From: Fortiea contorta PCC 7126
GTDB lineage: Bacteria; Cyanobacteriota; Cyanobacteriia; Cyanobacteriales; Nostocaceae
NCBI RefSeq assembly: GCF_000332295.1
Contig: NZ_KB235930.1
Location: forward strand, 2,375,395-2,439,394
Direction of reading: 5' to 3'
DNA: 64,000 bases
In this document: piece by piece, positions 54,569 to 63,584 of the stretch
Position numbering within the stretch: position 1 is the first letter of the stretch
Layout: every line of letters begins with the position of its first letter
The notes under the pieces: generated by a model
Told to the model about the DNA's origin: nothing
Database searches by the model: none
Seen by the model: the letters and a program-made list of their open reading frames with translations, nothing else
Program-made: the position numbers and the translations under genes

Positions 54569-55462
54569 ATGACAACAAAAACTGCCAAACTACTTGACGG
54601 TAAAGCTTTAGCCGCCAAGATTCATCAAGGACTTGCTCAACGGATTACGGAATTACAATCTCAAATTGATCGCCCTCCTGGTTTAGCAGTGTTGATGGTA
54701 GGGGATAATCCTGCGTCAGCAGCTTATGTCCGCAATAAAGAAAAAGCCTGCGCTAAGGTGGGTATCGCCTCTTTTGGTCAGCATTTTCCTACACAAACCA
54801 CTCAAGGGGAACTAGAGGCAATAATTGCTACACTCAACCAAGATGCAAAAGTGGATGGAATTCTGGTGCAGTTACCTTTACCTCAGCACTTAGATGCTGT
54901 CACCTTGCTGCATCAAATCGACCCTGATAAAGACGCTGATGGGCTACATCCAGTCAACTTGGGACGTCTGGTGCGAGGGGAAGTTGGTTTACGTAGTTGC
55001 ACTCCTTATGGGGTGATGCGGCTATTACAGGAATATGAAATTCCTTTGCAGGGGAAACAAGCCGTAGTGGTGGGAAGAAGTATTTTGGTTGGTAAACCGA
55101 TGGCTTTAATGTTACTAGAAGCCGACGCAACGGTGACTATCGCTCACTCTCGATCCCACAACTTAAAAACCATTGTCCAGAATGCTGATATTCTAATTGC
55201 AGCAGCAGGTAAACCAGGATTAATCACTGCTCAAATGGTGAAACCGGGCGCTGTTGTGGTAGATGTGGGGATGAATCGCGTCACAGATGTCGATGGGAAA
55301 AGTCGTTTAGTCGGCGATGTTGATTTGGAATCAATTGCTAGCGTCGCTGAGTTTCTCACTCCGGTTCCTGGTGGGGTAGGGCCGATGACTGTCGCTATGT
55401 TGTTGCAAAATACATTTGCTAGCTATGCAAGGCGGTATGGAGTCAATAATCGGGAATTATGA
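54569..55462 (+). CDS. folD: Bifunctional methylene-THF dehydrogenase / methenyl-THF cyclohydrolase
   Basis: A 297-aa enzyme of one-carbon folate metabolism, interconverting methylene-, methenyl- and 10-formyl-tetrahydrofolate. Motifs are [12 protein letters not shown] with the catalytic Lys, [27 protein letters not shown] and the C-terminal [17 protein letters not shown] 54569 ([12 protein letters not shown]) is preferred to upstream in-frame starts at 54524, which add non-conserved residues. crtE follows at 108 nt. Confidence 0.96.
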   Translation: MTTKTAKLLDGKALAAKIHQGLAQRITELQSQIDRPPGLAVLMVGDNPASAAYVRNKEKACAKVGIASFGQHFPTQTTQGELEAIIATLNQDAKVDGILVQLPLPQHLDAVTLLHQIDPDKDADGLHPVNLGRLVRGEVGLRSCTPYGVMRLLQEYEIPLQGKQAVVVGRSILVGKPMALMLLEADATVTIAHSRSHNLKTIVQNADILIAAAGKPGLITAQMVKPGAVVVDVGMNRVTDVDGKSRLVGDVDLESIASVAEFLTPVPGGVGPMTVAMLLQNTFASYARRYGVNNREL

Positions 55463-55522
55463 GTTTTTGTTCCTAATTCTTAACTCCCAATTCTTCACTC
55501 TTTCAGCTCCAGAACATCTTAA

Positions 55523-56500
<978 letters not shown>

Positions 56501-56615
56501 GCGCCTACAGCGATCGCAGCGACGGTCAATTCTGGATTTTGGATTTGGGGTTGCATCCAAATGTTTCCTGAAAACAACAACTGCTGCTAATATCTACTAA
56601 CCTAACCAAAATACC

Positions 56616-57086
56616 ATGCAGGACATAGGCGACATCTTAGACAACCGGGTGCTGCTGGTTGCTCTGGTAACTTGTTTGATTGCTCAGGCTTTAAAGCTCG
56701 TCATTGAGCTAGTAAAAAATCGTAAATTCAATGTAAGTGTTTTGGTAGCCACCGGAGGTATGCCCAGTGCTCATTCTGCCTTAGTTACCTCTTTAGCAGT
56801 TGGAGTTGGGCAAACTTTAGGATGGGCTTCTCCTGATTTTGCCCTGGCTACAGTGTTTGCCATCATCGTCATGTATGATGCAGCTGGAGTTCGTCAAGCC
56901 GCCGGTAAGCAAGCGCGGATTCTCAATCAAATGATTGACGAGCTATTTGATGAAAAGCACGAGTTTAGTCAAGACCGCCTTAAGGAGTTACTCGGACACA
57001 CGCCAGTTCAGGTGATAGCTGGGTCGGCTTTAGGTATAACTATTTCTTGGTTAGCTAGGTATTTATCGTTCATTCATAGTCCATAA
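56616..57086 (+). CDS. Divergent PAP2 family protein (DUF212)
   Basis: A 156-aa membrane protein with about four helices and the family signature GGMPSAHSALVTSLAVGVG (about 47-65), which is the PAP2 active-site-like S-A-H element, plus AAGVRQAAGKQARILNQ. It is likely a membrane phosphatase-related protein, and plant chloroplast homologues are known. It is the usual neighbour of crtE in cyanobacteria, suggesting a link to isoprenoid phosphate metabolism. Confidence 0.93.
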   Translation: MQDIGDILDNRVLLVALVTCLIAQALKLVIELVKNRKFNVSVLVATGGMPSAHSALVTSLAVGVGQTLGWASPDFALATVFAIIVMYDAAGVRQAAGKQARILNQMIDELFDEKHEFSQDRLKELLGHTPVQVIAGSALGITISWLARYLSFIHSP

Positions 57087-57120
57087 TTTGGAGCATTGGG
57101 GAGCCAGTGTCGTGGAAGCC

Positions 57121-57178
57121 CCACTTGCTACAACGGGAAACCACCGAGGTCTTGGGGTTTCCCAAGTAGAGCAAGTGG
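57121..57178. terminator. Strong interrupted hairpin between convergent genes
   Basis: CCACTTGCT (57121-57129) pairs with AGCAAGTGG (57170-57178), and GGGAAACC (57135-57142) pairs with GGTTTCCC (57156-57163). It lies between the PAP2-like stop and the convergent SPOR-like gene stop, so it may terminate both. No long T tract follows. Confidence 0.65.
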
Positions 57179-57214
57179 CGTTGTTAACCATGGAAAAATC
57201 AAGCCAATGACTGA

Positions 57215-57859
57215 CTACAAACGCACAACGGATCTTAGTAGTACTACTTTACGACTATCAACTAAATAAGCCACAAAACCGCGATCGTTGAGTTTCTGCA
57301 AAGTGTTGTAGGCTTCTTGTTGGTTGGTGGTATGAACTGCCAATAAATACGGGCGTTGACCATAGGTAGCAAAACCTACATTCCCTCCCACAACCGTTTG
57401 CACACTATTTGCTAGTTCTGGACGGTTGAAATAATCCACCAATACGGCGTAACCTGCTTTCAAAGCCTGCGGATTATAGGCGACAGTCTGAGATTGTTGC
57501 GTTTCTCCCGGTCGCGTAGTGATTATAGCAGACAAACCGACAATATTGTTGATATATCTCGCCCAACGATTGGCATCATCAATCTTATTGAATCCACCAA
57601 TTCGAGTCACAGTGTCCGTGAGATATTGGCAAGTGGTGCTCTTAATTTCAGTCGGTAAAGCATCACGCAGTTGCTTTTGATTATCTGCTGTGGGACTGAT
57701 TACCAATAACAGGTACTCGCCAGCATTCGGCGGCTGACAAACAGGATTAGCTTGTTGAGCGGTTACAGTATTTATACCACCCATTAACCCAGCGTAAGCG
57801 AAGCTCGTCGTAGACATCGCTAATACTAAAGCACTTGGTAAATTCTGAAATCTCAGCAC
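57215..57859 (-). CDS. Secreted SPOR-like protein of unknown function
   Basis: A 214-aa protein with a signal peptide (MLRFQNLPSALVLAMSTTSFAYAG...TAQQA, cleavage near 35). Two similar alpha/beta halves follow (VTRIGGFNKIDDANRWARYINNIVGLSAIITTRP and YLLAVHTTNQQEAYNTLQKLNDRGFVAYLVDSRKVVLLRS), a layout resembling SPOR domains, which bind bare glycan strands of peptidoglycan. Composite element C lies directly upstream. Confidence 0.7.
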   Translation of the reverse strand: MLRFQNLPSALVLAMSTTSFAYAGLMGGINTVTAQQANPVCQPPNAGEYLLLVISPTADNQKQLRDALPTEIKSTTCQYLTDTVTRIGGFNKIDDANRWARYINNIVGLSAIITTRPGETQQSQTVAYNPQALKAGYAVLVDYFNRPELANSVQTVVGGNVGFATYGQRPYLLAVHTTNQQEAYNTLQKLNDRGFVAYLVDSRKVVLLRSVVRL

Positions 57860-57940
57860 AAAAGTTAAATAGATAAATTATGGTGTCTTCCAAGATTTTA
57901 TAGAAATATATTTTGTTCCTCCTAAAGAAAAATTGGGAAT

Positions 57941-58404
57941 GGGGTGTGGGGTGATGGGGAGGTGGGGTGATGGGGTGATGGGGTGATGGGGGGTGTGGGG
58001 AGTGTGGGAAGGGTGGGAGGTGTGGGGGGTGTGGGGATTAAAGCGTCAGGTTCAAAGGCTCGCGCTTGAGGCTTAAAAGCTCGCGCTTGAGGTTCAAAGG
58101 CTCACACTTGAGGCTTAAAGGCTCAAGCTTCAGGCTTAAAGGCTCAAGCTTCAGGCTTAAAGGCTCAAGCTTCAGGCTTAAAGGCTCACACTTGAGGCTT
58201 AAAGGCTCGCGCTTGAGGTTCAAAGGCTCGCGCTTGAGGTTCAAAGGCTCGCGCTTGAGGCTTAAAGGCTCACGCTTCAGGTTCAAAGGCTCGCGCTTCA
58301 GGCTTAAAGGCTCACGCTTCAGGTTCAGAAGCTCAAACTTTCATCCCCACCTCCCCATCACCCCATCACCCCATCACCCCATCACCCCACCTCCCCACTC
58401 CCCT
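57941..58404. repeat. Composite repeat element C: G-rich arm, 14 x 21-bp core, C-rich arm
   Basis: The left arm 57941-58035 is mixed GGGGTGAT octamers and GTGTGGGG words. The core 58036-58329 is exactly 14 21-bp units, the first being the GATTAAAG edge unit. Three consecutive units carry a HindIII-like AAGCTTCAGG variant. The right arm is CCCCATCA octamers to 58404. Borders carry GGGGATTAAAG and CTTTCATCCCC, one mismatch from perfect. It ends 2 nt before the ycf54 stop codon. Confidence 0.95.
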
Positions 58405-58406
58405 AC

Positions 58407-58736
58407 TTATCCCACTGCAGCTAAAGATGCTAAAGCGTTGGGAATCGTGGCGGAGGGAGCTTGAAAATCGCCGGTAATCACATACTCCAACCGCAGCTTT
58501 AGCCAAGTAATAAATTGGGCGTCAGTAGAAACAATTGCTACTGCTGGTTGGGGACACTGAGCTTTGATTGCTGCAAATTCTGGCGCGTCTAAAAAAGCAG
58601 GTTGCTTCACCAACCAAAAATCAATTTCTTTTTCTTGTTCGTGGTAATAACGAGTCCGCTCTTTAAGTACTTCGTCTATGGGTTCTTCTTGTAGTAAAAA
58701 CTTTTGACTTGCCAAAACGTAATAATATGTTTGCAT
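58407..58736 (-). CDS. ycf54: Ycf54-family subunit of Mg-protoporphyrin IX monomethyl ester cyclase
   Basis: A 109-aa DUF2488 protein with the near-invariant YYYVLASQKFLLQEEP, REQEKEIDFWLVKQPAF-type segment and ITWLKLRLEYVITGDFQAPSATIP. Ycf54 is needed with AcsF to form the isocyclic ring of chlorophyll (studied in Synechocystis Slr1780). Length is normal. The TAA stop lies directly next to the C-rich arm of element C. Confidence 0.96.
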   Translation of the reverse strand: MQTYYYVLASQKFLLQEEPIDEVLKERTRYYHEQEKEIDFWLVKQPAFLDAPEFAAIKAQCPQPAVAIVSTDAQFITWLKLRLEYVITGDFQAPSATIPNALASLAAVG

Positions 58737-58768
58737 TTTGATTCCTGATTCGCCTTATAGATATTTAA

Positions 58769-58792
58769 GGGCACAGTGTGTATCCTGTGCCC
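58769..58792 (-). terminator. Hairpin GGGCACAG / CTGTGCCC
   Basis: A perfect 8-bp stem with an 8-nt loop just after the stop of the minus-strand gene at 58800. A short T/A run follows on the minus strand. It is a plausible factor-independent terminator. Confidence 0.65.
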
Positions 58793-58799
58793 AGAAGAT

Positions 58800-59522
58800 T
58801 TAACTTTTCTTGACTTTTTTGAACCAAGAACTGAAGGGACAAGCAGCATTTCCCTGATTGTCACTATTTGATTGTTTACCGCCTGCTGTCAGTTTTTCTA
58901 GAAACAGGGTGTTGTCAAAGTAGTGTTCTAGGGAAATAATTTGTAGGTCATCGGTAACTCTAGCAACGCTCATACCGATAATTTCTACTGTCTCTCCAGT
59001 TGGCGCGTAGTCTTTGTAAGCACCTTGAAAGTGTCCCCAATGTCGCCACTTGAATGTGACGTTGGGCGGCCCTGATAACACTTCCAACAATTCCCAGGGA
59101 AATCCTTGAGGGAATGTGGTATGAAAAAGTTTTGCTGATGACTCAAAGGTTTCTTCGGAAGCTTTGTAATGTTCTGAGTCAGCCATGAATAAACTGTAAG
59201 TACCTTGAGCTGATAAATCTGCGGCTGTGTACTCTGTGCCACCGTTGGTACTCACACGAAAGCTGTCGTTGACCACAGATAACCATTGCTGTGGATTAGT
59301 TTTGAAAGATACCTCCATCTCGAAGGTTCTCACCAAATTTTGCACGATCGCCTCTAGTGTACCGTCTAGATGATTACGTGTACTCTCTCTGGCGAGATTT
59401 TCTTGAGAACGAGAGTAATCTGGAGGTTGTTGATACCGCCACTCAGCATCGGTGCTGGCAACAATTACAGTATCTCGATTCTGTACCCAAAGCGGCAGAT
59501 TATTAGACTGTGTGGCGCTCAT
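58800..59522 (-). CDS. SnoaL/NTF2-like protein, unknown function
   Basis: With ATG 59522 (MSATQSNNLPLW) this is a 240-aa protein. The frame is open to TTG 59576, at the edge of element D, but those residues look repeat-adjacent. The centre, GTLEAIVQNLVRTFEMEVSFKTNP, and later FKWRHWGHFQGAYKDYAPTGETVEIIGMSVARV...ISLEHYFD, match the cone-shaped fold of SnoaL-like cyclases and ester cyclases. The catalytic role is unknown. The C-terminus is Lys-rich. Confidence 0.7.
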   Translation of the reverse strand: MSATQSNNLPLWVQNRDTVIVASTDAEWRYQQPPDYSRSQENLARESTRNHLDGTLEAIVQNLVRTFEMEVSFKTNPQQWLSVVNDSFRVSTNGGTEYTAADLSAQGTYSLFMADSEHYKASEETFESSAKLFHTTFPQGFPWELLEVLSGPPNVTFKWRHWGHFQGAYKDYAPTGETVEIIGMSVARVTDDLQIISLEHYFDNTLFLEKLTAGGKQSNSDNQGNAACPFSSWFKKVKKS

Positions 59523-59583
59523 AGAAGTTTTTGCTTGAAGTTTGTGCTGCCAATTGTCTAGATTTCGCAGTGACAACCCCTCT

Positions 59584-60085
59584 GGGAGTGTGGGGAGTGT
59601 GGGGTGATGGGGAGGTGGGGTGATGGGGAGGTGGGGGGATGGGAAGCTTTGAGGTTCAAAGGCTGACGCTTGAGGTTCAAAGGCTGACGCTTGAGGCTCA
59701 GAGGCTCGCGCTTGAGGTTCAAAGGCTGACGCTTGAGGCTCAGAGGCTCGCGCTTGAGGTTCAAAGGCTGACGCTTGAGGCTCAGAGGCTCGCGCTTGAG
59801 GCTCAGAGGCTCGCGCTTGAGGTTCAAAGGCTGACGCTTCGAGTTCAAAGGCTGACGCTTGAGGCTCAGAGGCTCGCGCTTGAGGTTCAAAGGCTGACGC
59901 TTGAGGCTCAGAGGCTCGCGCTTGAGGCTTAGAGGCTGACGCTTGAGGTTCAAAGGCTCACCCTTTAATCCCCACCACCCCATACTTCGGCTCCGCTCAG
60001 TACAAGTCTCCCCATCACCCCATCACCCCATCACCCCATCACCCCATCACCCCATCACCCCATCACCCCATCACCCCATCACCCC
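59584..60085. repeat. Composite repeat element D: G-rich arm, 14 x 21-bp core, C-rich arm
   Basis: The left arm 59584-59642 is GGGGAGTG/GGGGTGAT type. The core is a partial edge unit then 14 full 21-bp units (59661-59954), which largely alternate between a TGACGC form and a TCGCGC form, giving a 42-bp higher-order period. The right border is CTTTAATCCCC. The right arm is interrupted at about 59980-60007 by a short other sequence, then has about nine CCCCATCA octamers to 60085. It reaches into the last codons of pdxJ. Confidence 0.95.
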
Positions 60086-60795
60086 TTCATCGCTTGTTTC
60101 ATTTCCCTGACTGCTCTTTCCATACCTACCAAGGCAGCGCGACTGATGATAGTGTGACCAATGTTGAGTTCTTCCATTCCGGGAATACTCGCCACAGGAT
60201 AAACGTTCCAGTAGGTGAGTCCATGACCTGCATTCACTCGCAGTCCCGCTTGAATTGCTTGTTGGCACCCTTTAGCTAACACTGCTAATTCTTGTTGGCG
60301 GGTTGTTGCTGTGAGAGCTTCTGCATATTGCCCTGTGTGTAGTTCAATAAATTTGGCTTTGACCTTGACAGATGCCTCGATTTGTGCAGAGTCTGCGTCT
60401 ATGAATAAACTGACTGGAATGTCGGCGCTCTGTAATTTATCGACTATCTCGCCTATTCTAGCAACTTGACCGACGATATCTAAGCCGCCTTCTGTGGTGA
60501 CTTCTTCGCGTTTTTCGGGGACTAAAGTGACGTAATCGGGTTTGATGTCGAGGGCGATCGCCAGCATTTCGTCTGTAGCGGCCATTTCTAAATTCAGATG
60601 CGATCGCACTGTTTGTCGCAATAAACGCACGTCTCTGTCTTGAATATGTCTTCGGTCTTCTCGCAGATGTACAGTAATCCCGTCTGCACCTCCCAACTCC
60701 GCAAGCACCGCTGCTGCTACGGGGTCTGGTTCCACTGTCCGCCGCGCTTGTCGAATGGTGGCGATATGATCGATGTTGACGCCGAGTGTAAGCAC
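60079..60795 (-). CDS. pdxJ: Pyridoxine 5'-phosphate synthase
   Basis: A 238-aa TIM-barrel enzyme that condenses 1-deoxyxylulose 5-phosphate with 3-amino-2-oxopropyl phosphate to form vitamin B6. It shows [23 protein letters not shown] (3-25), [16 protein letters not shown] (about 40-55), [10 protein letters not shown] and [12 protein letters not shown]. The end MKQAMKG-stop takes its final Gly codon and TGA from the GGGGTGATGGGG repeat of element D. Confidence 0.97.
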   Translation of the reverse strand: MLTLGVNIDHIATIRQARRTVEPDPVAAAVLAELGGADGITVHLREDRRHIQDRDVRLLRQTVRSHLNLEMAATDEMLAIALDIKPDYVTLVPEKREEVTTEGGLDIVGQVARIGEIVDKLQSADIPVSLFIDADSAQIEASVKVKAKFIELHTGQYAEALTATTRQQELAVLAKGCQQAIQAGLRVNAGHGLTYWNVYPVASIPGMEELNIGHTIISRAALVGMERAVREMKQAMKG

Positions 60796-60931
60796 CCTAA
60801 TTTCCCCTTATCCGCAATCTTTAGTTTTTGATTTTAGCGGAAATGCAGCTTTTGAGGTGAGCTGGAGAGCGATCGCTAGATTTGAAATGGTATCTATATT
60901 TATTCGCTGAGGCGATATGCTTTAAAAGAAA

Positions 60932-60951
60932 GGGCGAACAACCGTTCGCCC
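60932..60951. repeat. Palindromic repeat GGGCGAAC-AACC-GTTCGCCC
   Basis: Second perfect copy of the palindrome at 40693-40712, between pdxJ and the malic enzyme gene, which are divergent. Confidence 0.85.
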
Positions 60952-61067
60952 CTACAGTATGCGATATAATTTTGCACCTCACGTGAATGGGAATCGCTGT
61001 ATCGCGCTTCTGCTGATTTTTACTGATTAATCTAATATAAAATCTAAAACTGAAAATCTTCAGCAAC

Positions 61068-62459
61068 ATGACAACCTTAACTCCTAATTCCAGTTTTAGT
61101 TTGACGCTGCGTTTGCAGATTCCCAATCGTGTAGGGATGTTGGCGTCAGTTACCCAGGCGATCGCCTCCAATGGTGGTAATTTGGGACAAATCGATTTAA
61201 TTGAGCAAACTCGCCAGCTTTCTATCCGTGATTTGACTGTGGATGCGGCGAGCACTGAGCACGCAGAGACGATTGTACAGGCGGTGAAAGCATTACCAGA
61301 CATTAAGGTGGTGAATGTCTACGATCGCACCTTTAATTTACATCGCGGTGGCAAAATCAGTATTTCTAGCAGAATTCCGCTCAAGAGTGTCTCTGATTTA
61401 GCAATGGCTTATACTCCCGGTGTTGGTCGGATTTGTAATGCGATCGCCCAAAACCCAGAGGAAGTTTATAACTTAACTATCAAGAAAAATACGGTAGCGA
61501 TTGTTACTGATGGTAGTGCTGTCTTGGGATTGGGAAATCTGGGGCCAGCGGCTGCTCTCCCAGTCATGGAAGGAAAAGCGATGCTGTTTAAAGAATTCGC
61601 AGGTCTAGATGCTTTCCCTATTTGCTTGGCAACCCAGGATACAGACGAGATTGTGCGGACAGTGAAGCATCTGGCGCCAGTTTTTGGCGGTGTGAATTTA
61701 GAAGATATCGCCGCTCCTCGCTGCTTTGAGATTGAACAGCGGTTGCGTCAAGAATTAGATATCCCTGTGTTTCATGATGACCAGCATGGGACAGCGATCG
61801 TCACCTTGGCGGCGCTGTTTAACGCCCTGAAATTGGTCAATAAGTCAATAGCAGAAATCCGGATTGTGATTAACGGTGCTGGAGCGGCTGGGGTAGCGAT
61901 CGCCCGCTTACTCAAGAAAGCTGGCGCTGATAAAATCTGGATTTGCGACTCGAAAGGAATTATCTCGACCAGTCGTGCTGACCTCACAGAAGAAAAGCGC
62001 GAATTTGCTGTCAAAGCCCAAGGAACTCTGGCGGGTGCATTGCAAGGGGCGGATGTATTTATCGGTGTGAGTGTACCCGGAGTTTTGACACCAGAAATGG
62101 TGCTATCGATGGCGAAAGACCAGATTGTGTTTGCAATGGCAAATCCGATTCCCGAAATTCAACCAGAATTAATCAGCAAAAATGTGGCTGTGATTGCTAC
62201 CGGGCGTAGTGACTATCCAAATCAGATTAACAATGTTCTGGCGTTTCCTGGGGTGTTTCGGGGTGCATTAGATTGTCGAGCACAGGCAATTACCACCACA
62301 ATGTATTTAGAAGCAGCCAGTGCGATCGCTTCTTTAATCAAGCCTTCAGACTTGAGTCGGGAACACATTATTCCTTCAGTCTTTGATGAGCGAGTGGTTA
62401 GTGCAGTGGCTGCGGCTGTACAACGCGCCGCTCGTGAGGAAGGTATCGCCCAGAGTTAA
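61068..62459 (+). CDS. Malic enzyme with N-terminal ACT domain
   Basis: A 463-aa protein. Residues about 10-85 form an ACT domain (LRLQIPNRVGMLASVTQAIASNGGNLGQIDLIE), a small-molecule sensor. The malic enzyme part begins near 95 with LAMAYTPGVGRICNAI, then GLGNLGPAAALPVMEGKAMLFKEFAG, FHDDQHGTAIV with the metal ligands, and the NAD(P) motif VINGAGAAGVAIARLL. It decarboxylates malate to pyruvate with reduction of NAD(P). The ACT fusion implies allosteric control, perhaps by an amino acid. Confidence 0.94.
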   Translation: MTTLTPNSSFSLTLRLQIPNRVGMLASVTQAIASNGGNLGQIDLIEQTRQLSIRDLTVDAASTEHAETIVQAVKALPDIKVVNVYDRTFNLHRGGKISISSRIPLKSVSDLAMAYTPGVGRICNAIAQNPEEVYNLTIKKNTVAIVTDGSAVLGLGNLGPAAALPVMEGKAMLFKEFAGLDAFPICLATQDTDEIVRTVKHLAPVFGGVNLEDIAAPRCFEIEQRLRQELDIPVFHDDQHGTAIVTLAALFNALKLVNKSIAEIRIVINGAGAAGVAIARLLKKAGADKIWICDSKGIISTSRADLTEEKREFAVKAQGTLAGALQGADVFIGVSVPGVLTPEMVLSMAKDQIVFAMANPIPEIQPELISKNVAVIATGRSDYPNQINNVLAFPGVFRGALDCRAQAITTTMYLEAASAIASLIKPSDLSREHIIPSVFDERVVSAVAAAVQRAAREEGIAQS

Positions 62460-62828
62460 TTGAAAATACGGACTAGGGATTAGGAACTAGGGGTTAGGGG
62501 GGAGAGATTTTCATCTTTGGTTGTGGAATTTTTCCGTAATTAGCTGACTTGTAAGTACTGAATGCTCAGTAAAAAACTAGTCCCTAGCCCCCGGTTCCTG
62601 ATGGCTGAAGATACCTTCAGATAAACTTGCCATGCCGTCATTTTCAGTACATATACGCATAATTCATCAATAAATGCAAGCTAATTACAAATAATACAAT
62701 ATTTTATTTCTGTAATTACCGTATAAAGTTTTAGTAAAAATAAAAACTTACATTTTTACTTTTCCGGTTTCTACTGAGTTATTTAGTAAAAGCAACACAG
62801 TAATGTCAATATTTGTGGAAACTTACCG
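62460..62828. other. Intergenic region with opposed simple-repeat arms
   Basis: 369 nt. A GGATTAGGAACTAGGGG-type stretch (about 62473-62498) and a reverse-complement-like CTAGTCCCTAGCCCCCGG stretch (about 62577-62595) could pair. The rest is AT-rich and leads to the PEP-CTERM gene start. No gene seen. Confidence 0.55.
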
Positions 62829-63503
62829 ATGAACGTGTTAACTAAAACTGTTGCTTTAGGCACTTTGGCGACTTCCATCATGATTGCAGCTAATCCTGCT
62901 CAAGCGGCGATCGTTCAGTATACCAACCGAGCAAGTTTTCTGAATGCTATCCAACCTGGATACTATTTAGAAACCTTTAATTCTGTATCAATCACCGGTA
63001 CAACTGCAAGTCCCATCAATTTTAGTAATGGAACTTATTCTTATAGAGCTTCAGTACCAGACGATTTTTACGGTGCTGGTAGTAATGCTAATAGATGGCT
63101 ATCGACTAATATAGCTACAGATACCATAACTTTTTCTAATTTTAGTCCGGCGATTACGGCAATCGGTGGTTACTTTTTCGCAAGTAATGTTAATGGCGCG
63201 CTCACTGCAGGGACGATAAACGCTACAGTCAATGGAGGCAGCTCATCTTTATCGGCTTCAACTAATAGTGCGCTTAACTTCTTTGGCTTCGTTTCTACTG
63301 ATGGGACTCCTTTGACGAGTCTAGAGACTTTCATCACCCAACCAAACGGTGCGTTTATTTGGCCCACTGTGAATGATTTAATTGTTGGTCAAGCGCAACC
63401 CGTCCCTGAACCCTTGACGATACTCGGAACCGCAACCGCAGCGGGATTGGGAGTTGTTTTGAAACGTCGAGCCAAGAAATTAACAACAAATAAAATCGAT
63501 TAA
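62829..63503 (+). CDS. PEP-CTERM sorting-domain protein
   Basis: A 224-aa exported protein. Signal peptide MNVLTKTVALGTLATSIMIAANPAQAA. The C-terminus is VPEPLTILGTATAAGLGVVLKRRAKK, a complete PEP-CTERM signal (VPEP motif, hydrophobic helix, basic tail), processed by exosortase in EPS-producing bacteria. The central part is Ser/Thr/Asn-rich beta sequence of unknown function. The sorting signal fits an EPS-making organism. No exosortase gene is in the window. Confidence 0.9.
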   Translation: MNVLTKTVALGTLATSIMIAANPAQAAIVQYTNRASFLNAIQPGYYLETFNSVSITGTTASPINFSNGTYSYRASVPDDFYGAGSNANRWLSTNIATDTITFSNFSPAITAIGGYFFASNVNGALTAGTINATVNGGSSSLSASTNSALNFFGFVSTDGTPLTSLETFITQPNGAFIWPTVNDLIVGQAQPVPEPLTILGTATAAGLGVVLKRRAKKLTTNKID

Positions 63504-63547
63504 TTTTGCCCCGCAATTACGGTACGTCATCAGATTACCTGTTATTC

Positions 63548-63580
63548 AACCCTCTGCGTGTTTTTAGACCGCAGAGGGTT
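63548..63580. terminator. Bidirectional terminator hairpin
   Basis: AACCCTCTGCG pairs perfectly with CGCAGAGGGTT around an 11-nt T-rich loop. It lies between the stops of the convergent PEP-CTERM gene (63503) and SnoaL-like gene (63585). T-rich sequence at one side and A-rich at the other suit both directions. Confidence 0.8.
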
Positions 63581-63584
63581 TACT

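Noticed and set aside
58066-58464. 132-aa plus-strand ORF through element C
   Set aside because: Runs from repeat core through the arm and antisense into ycf54. Composition is purely repeat-driven.
59661-59954. Known LTRR (37-bp) repeat of heterocystous cyanobacteria
   Set aside because: The period is exactly 21 bp, not 37, and units are contiguous.
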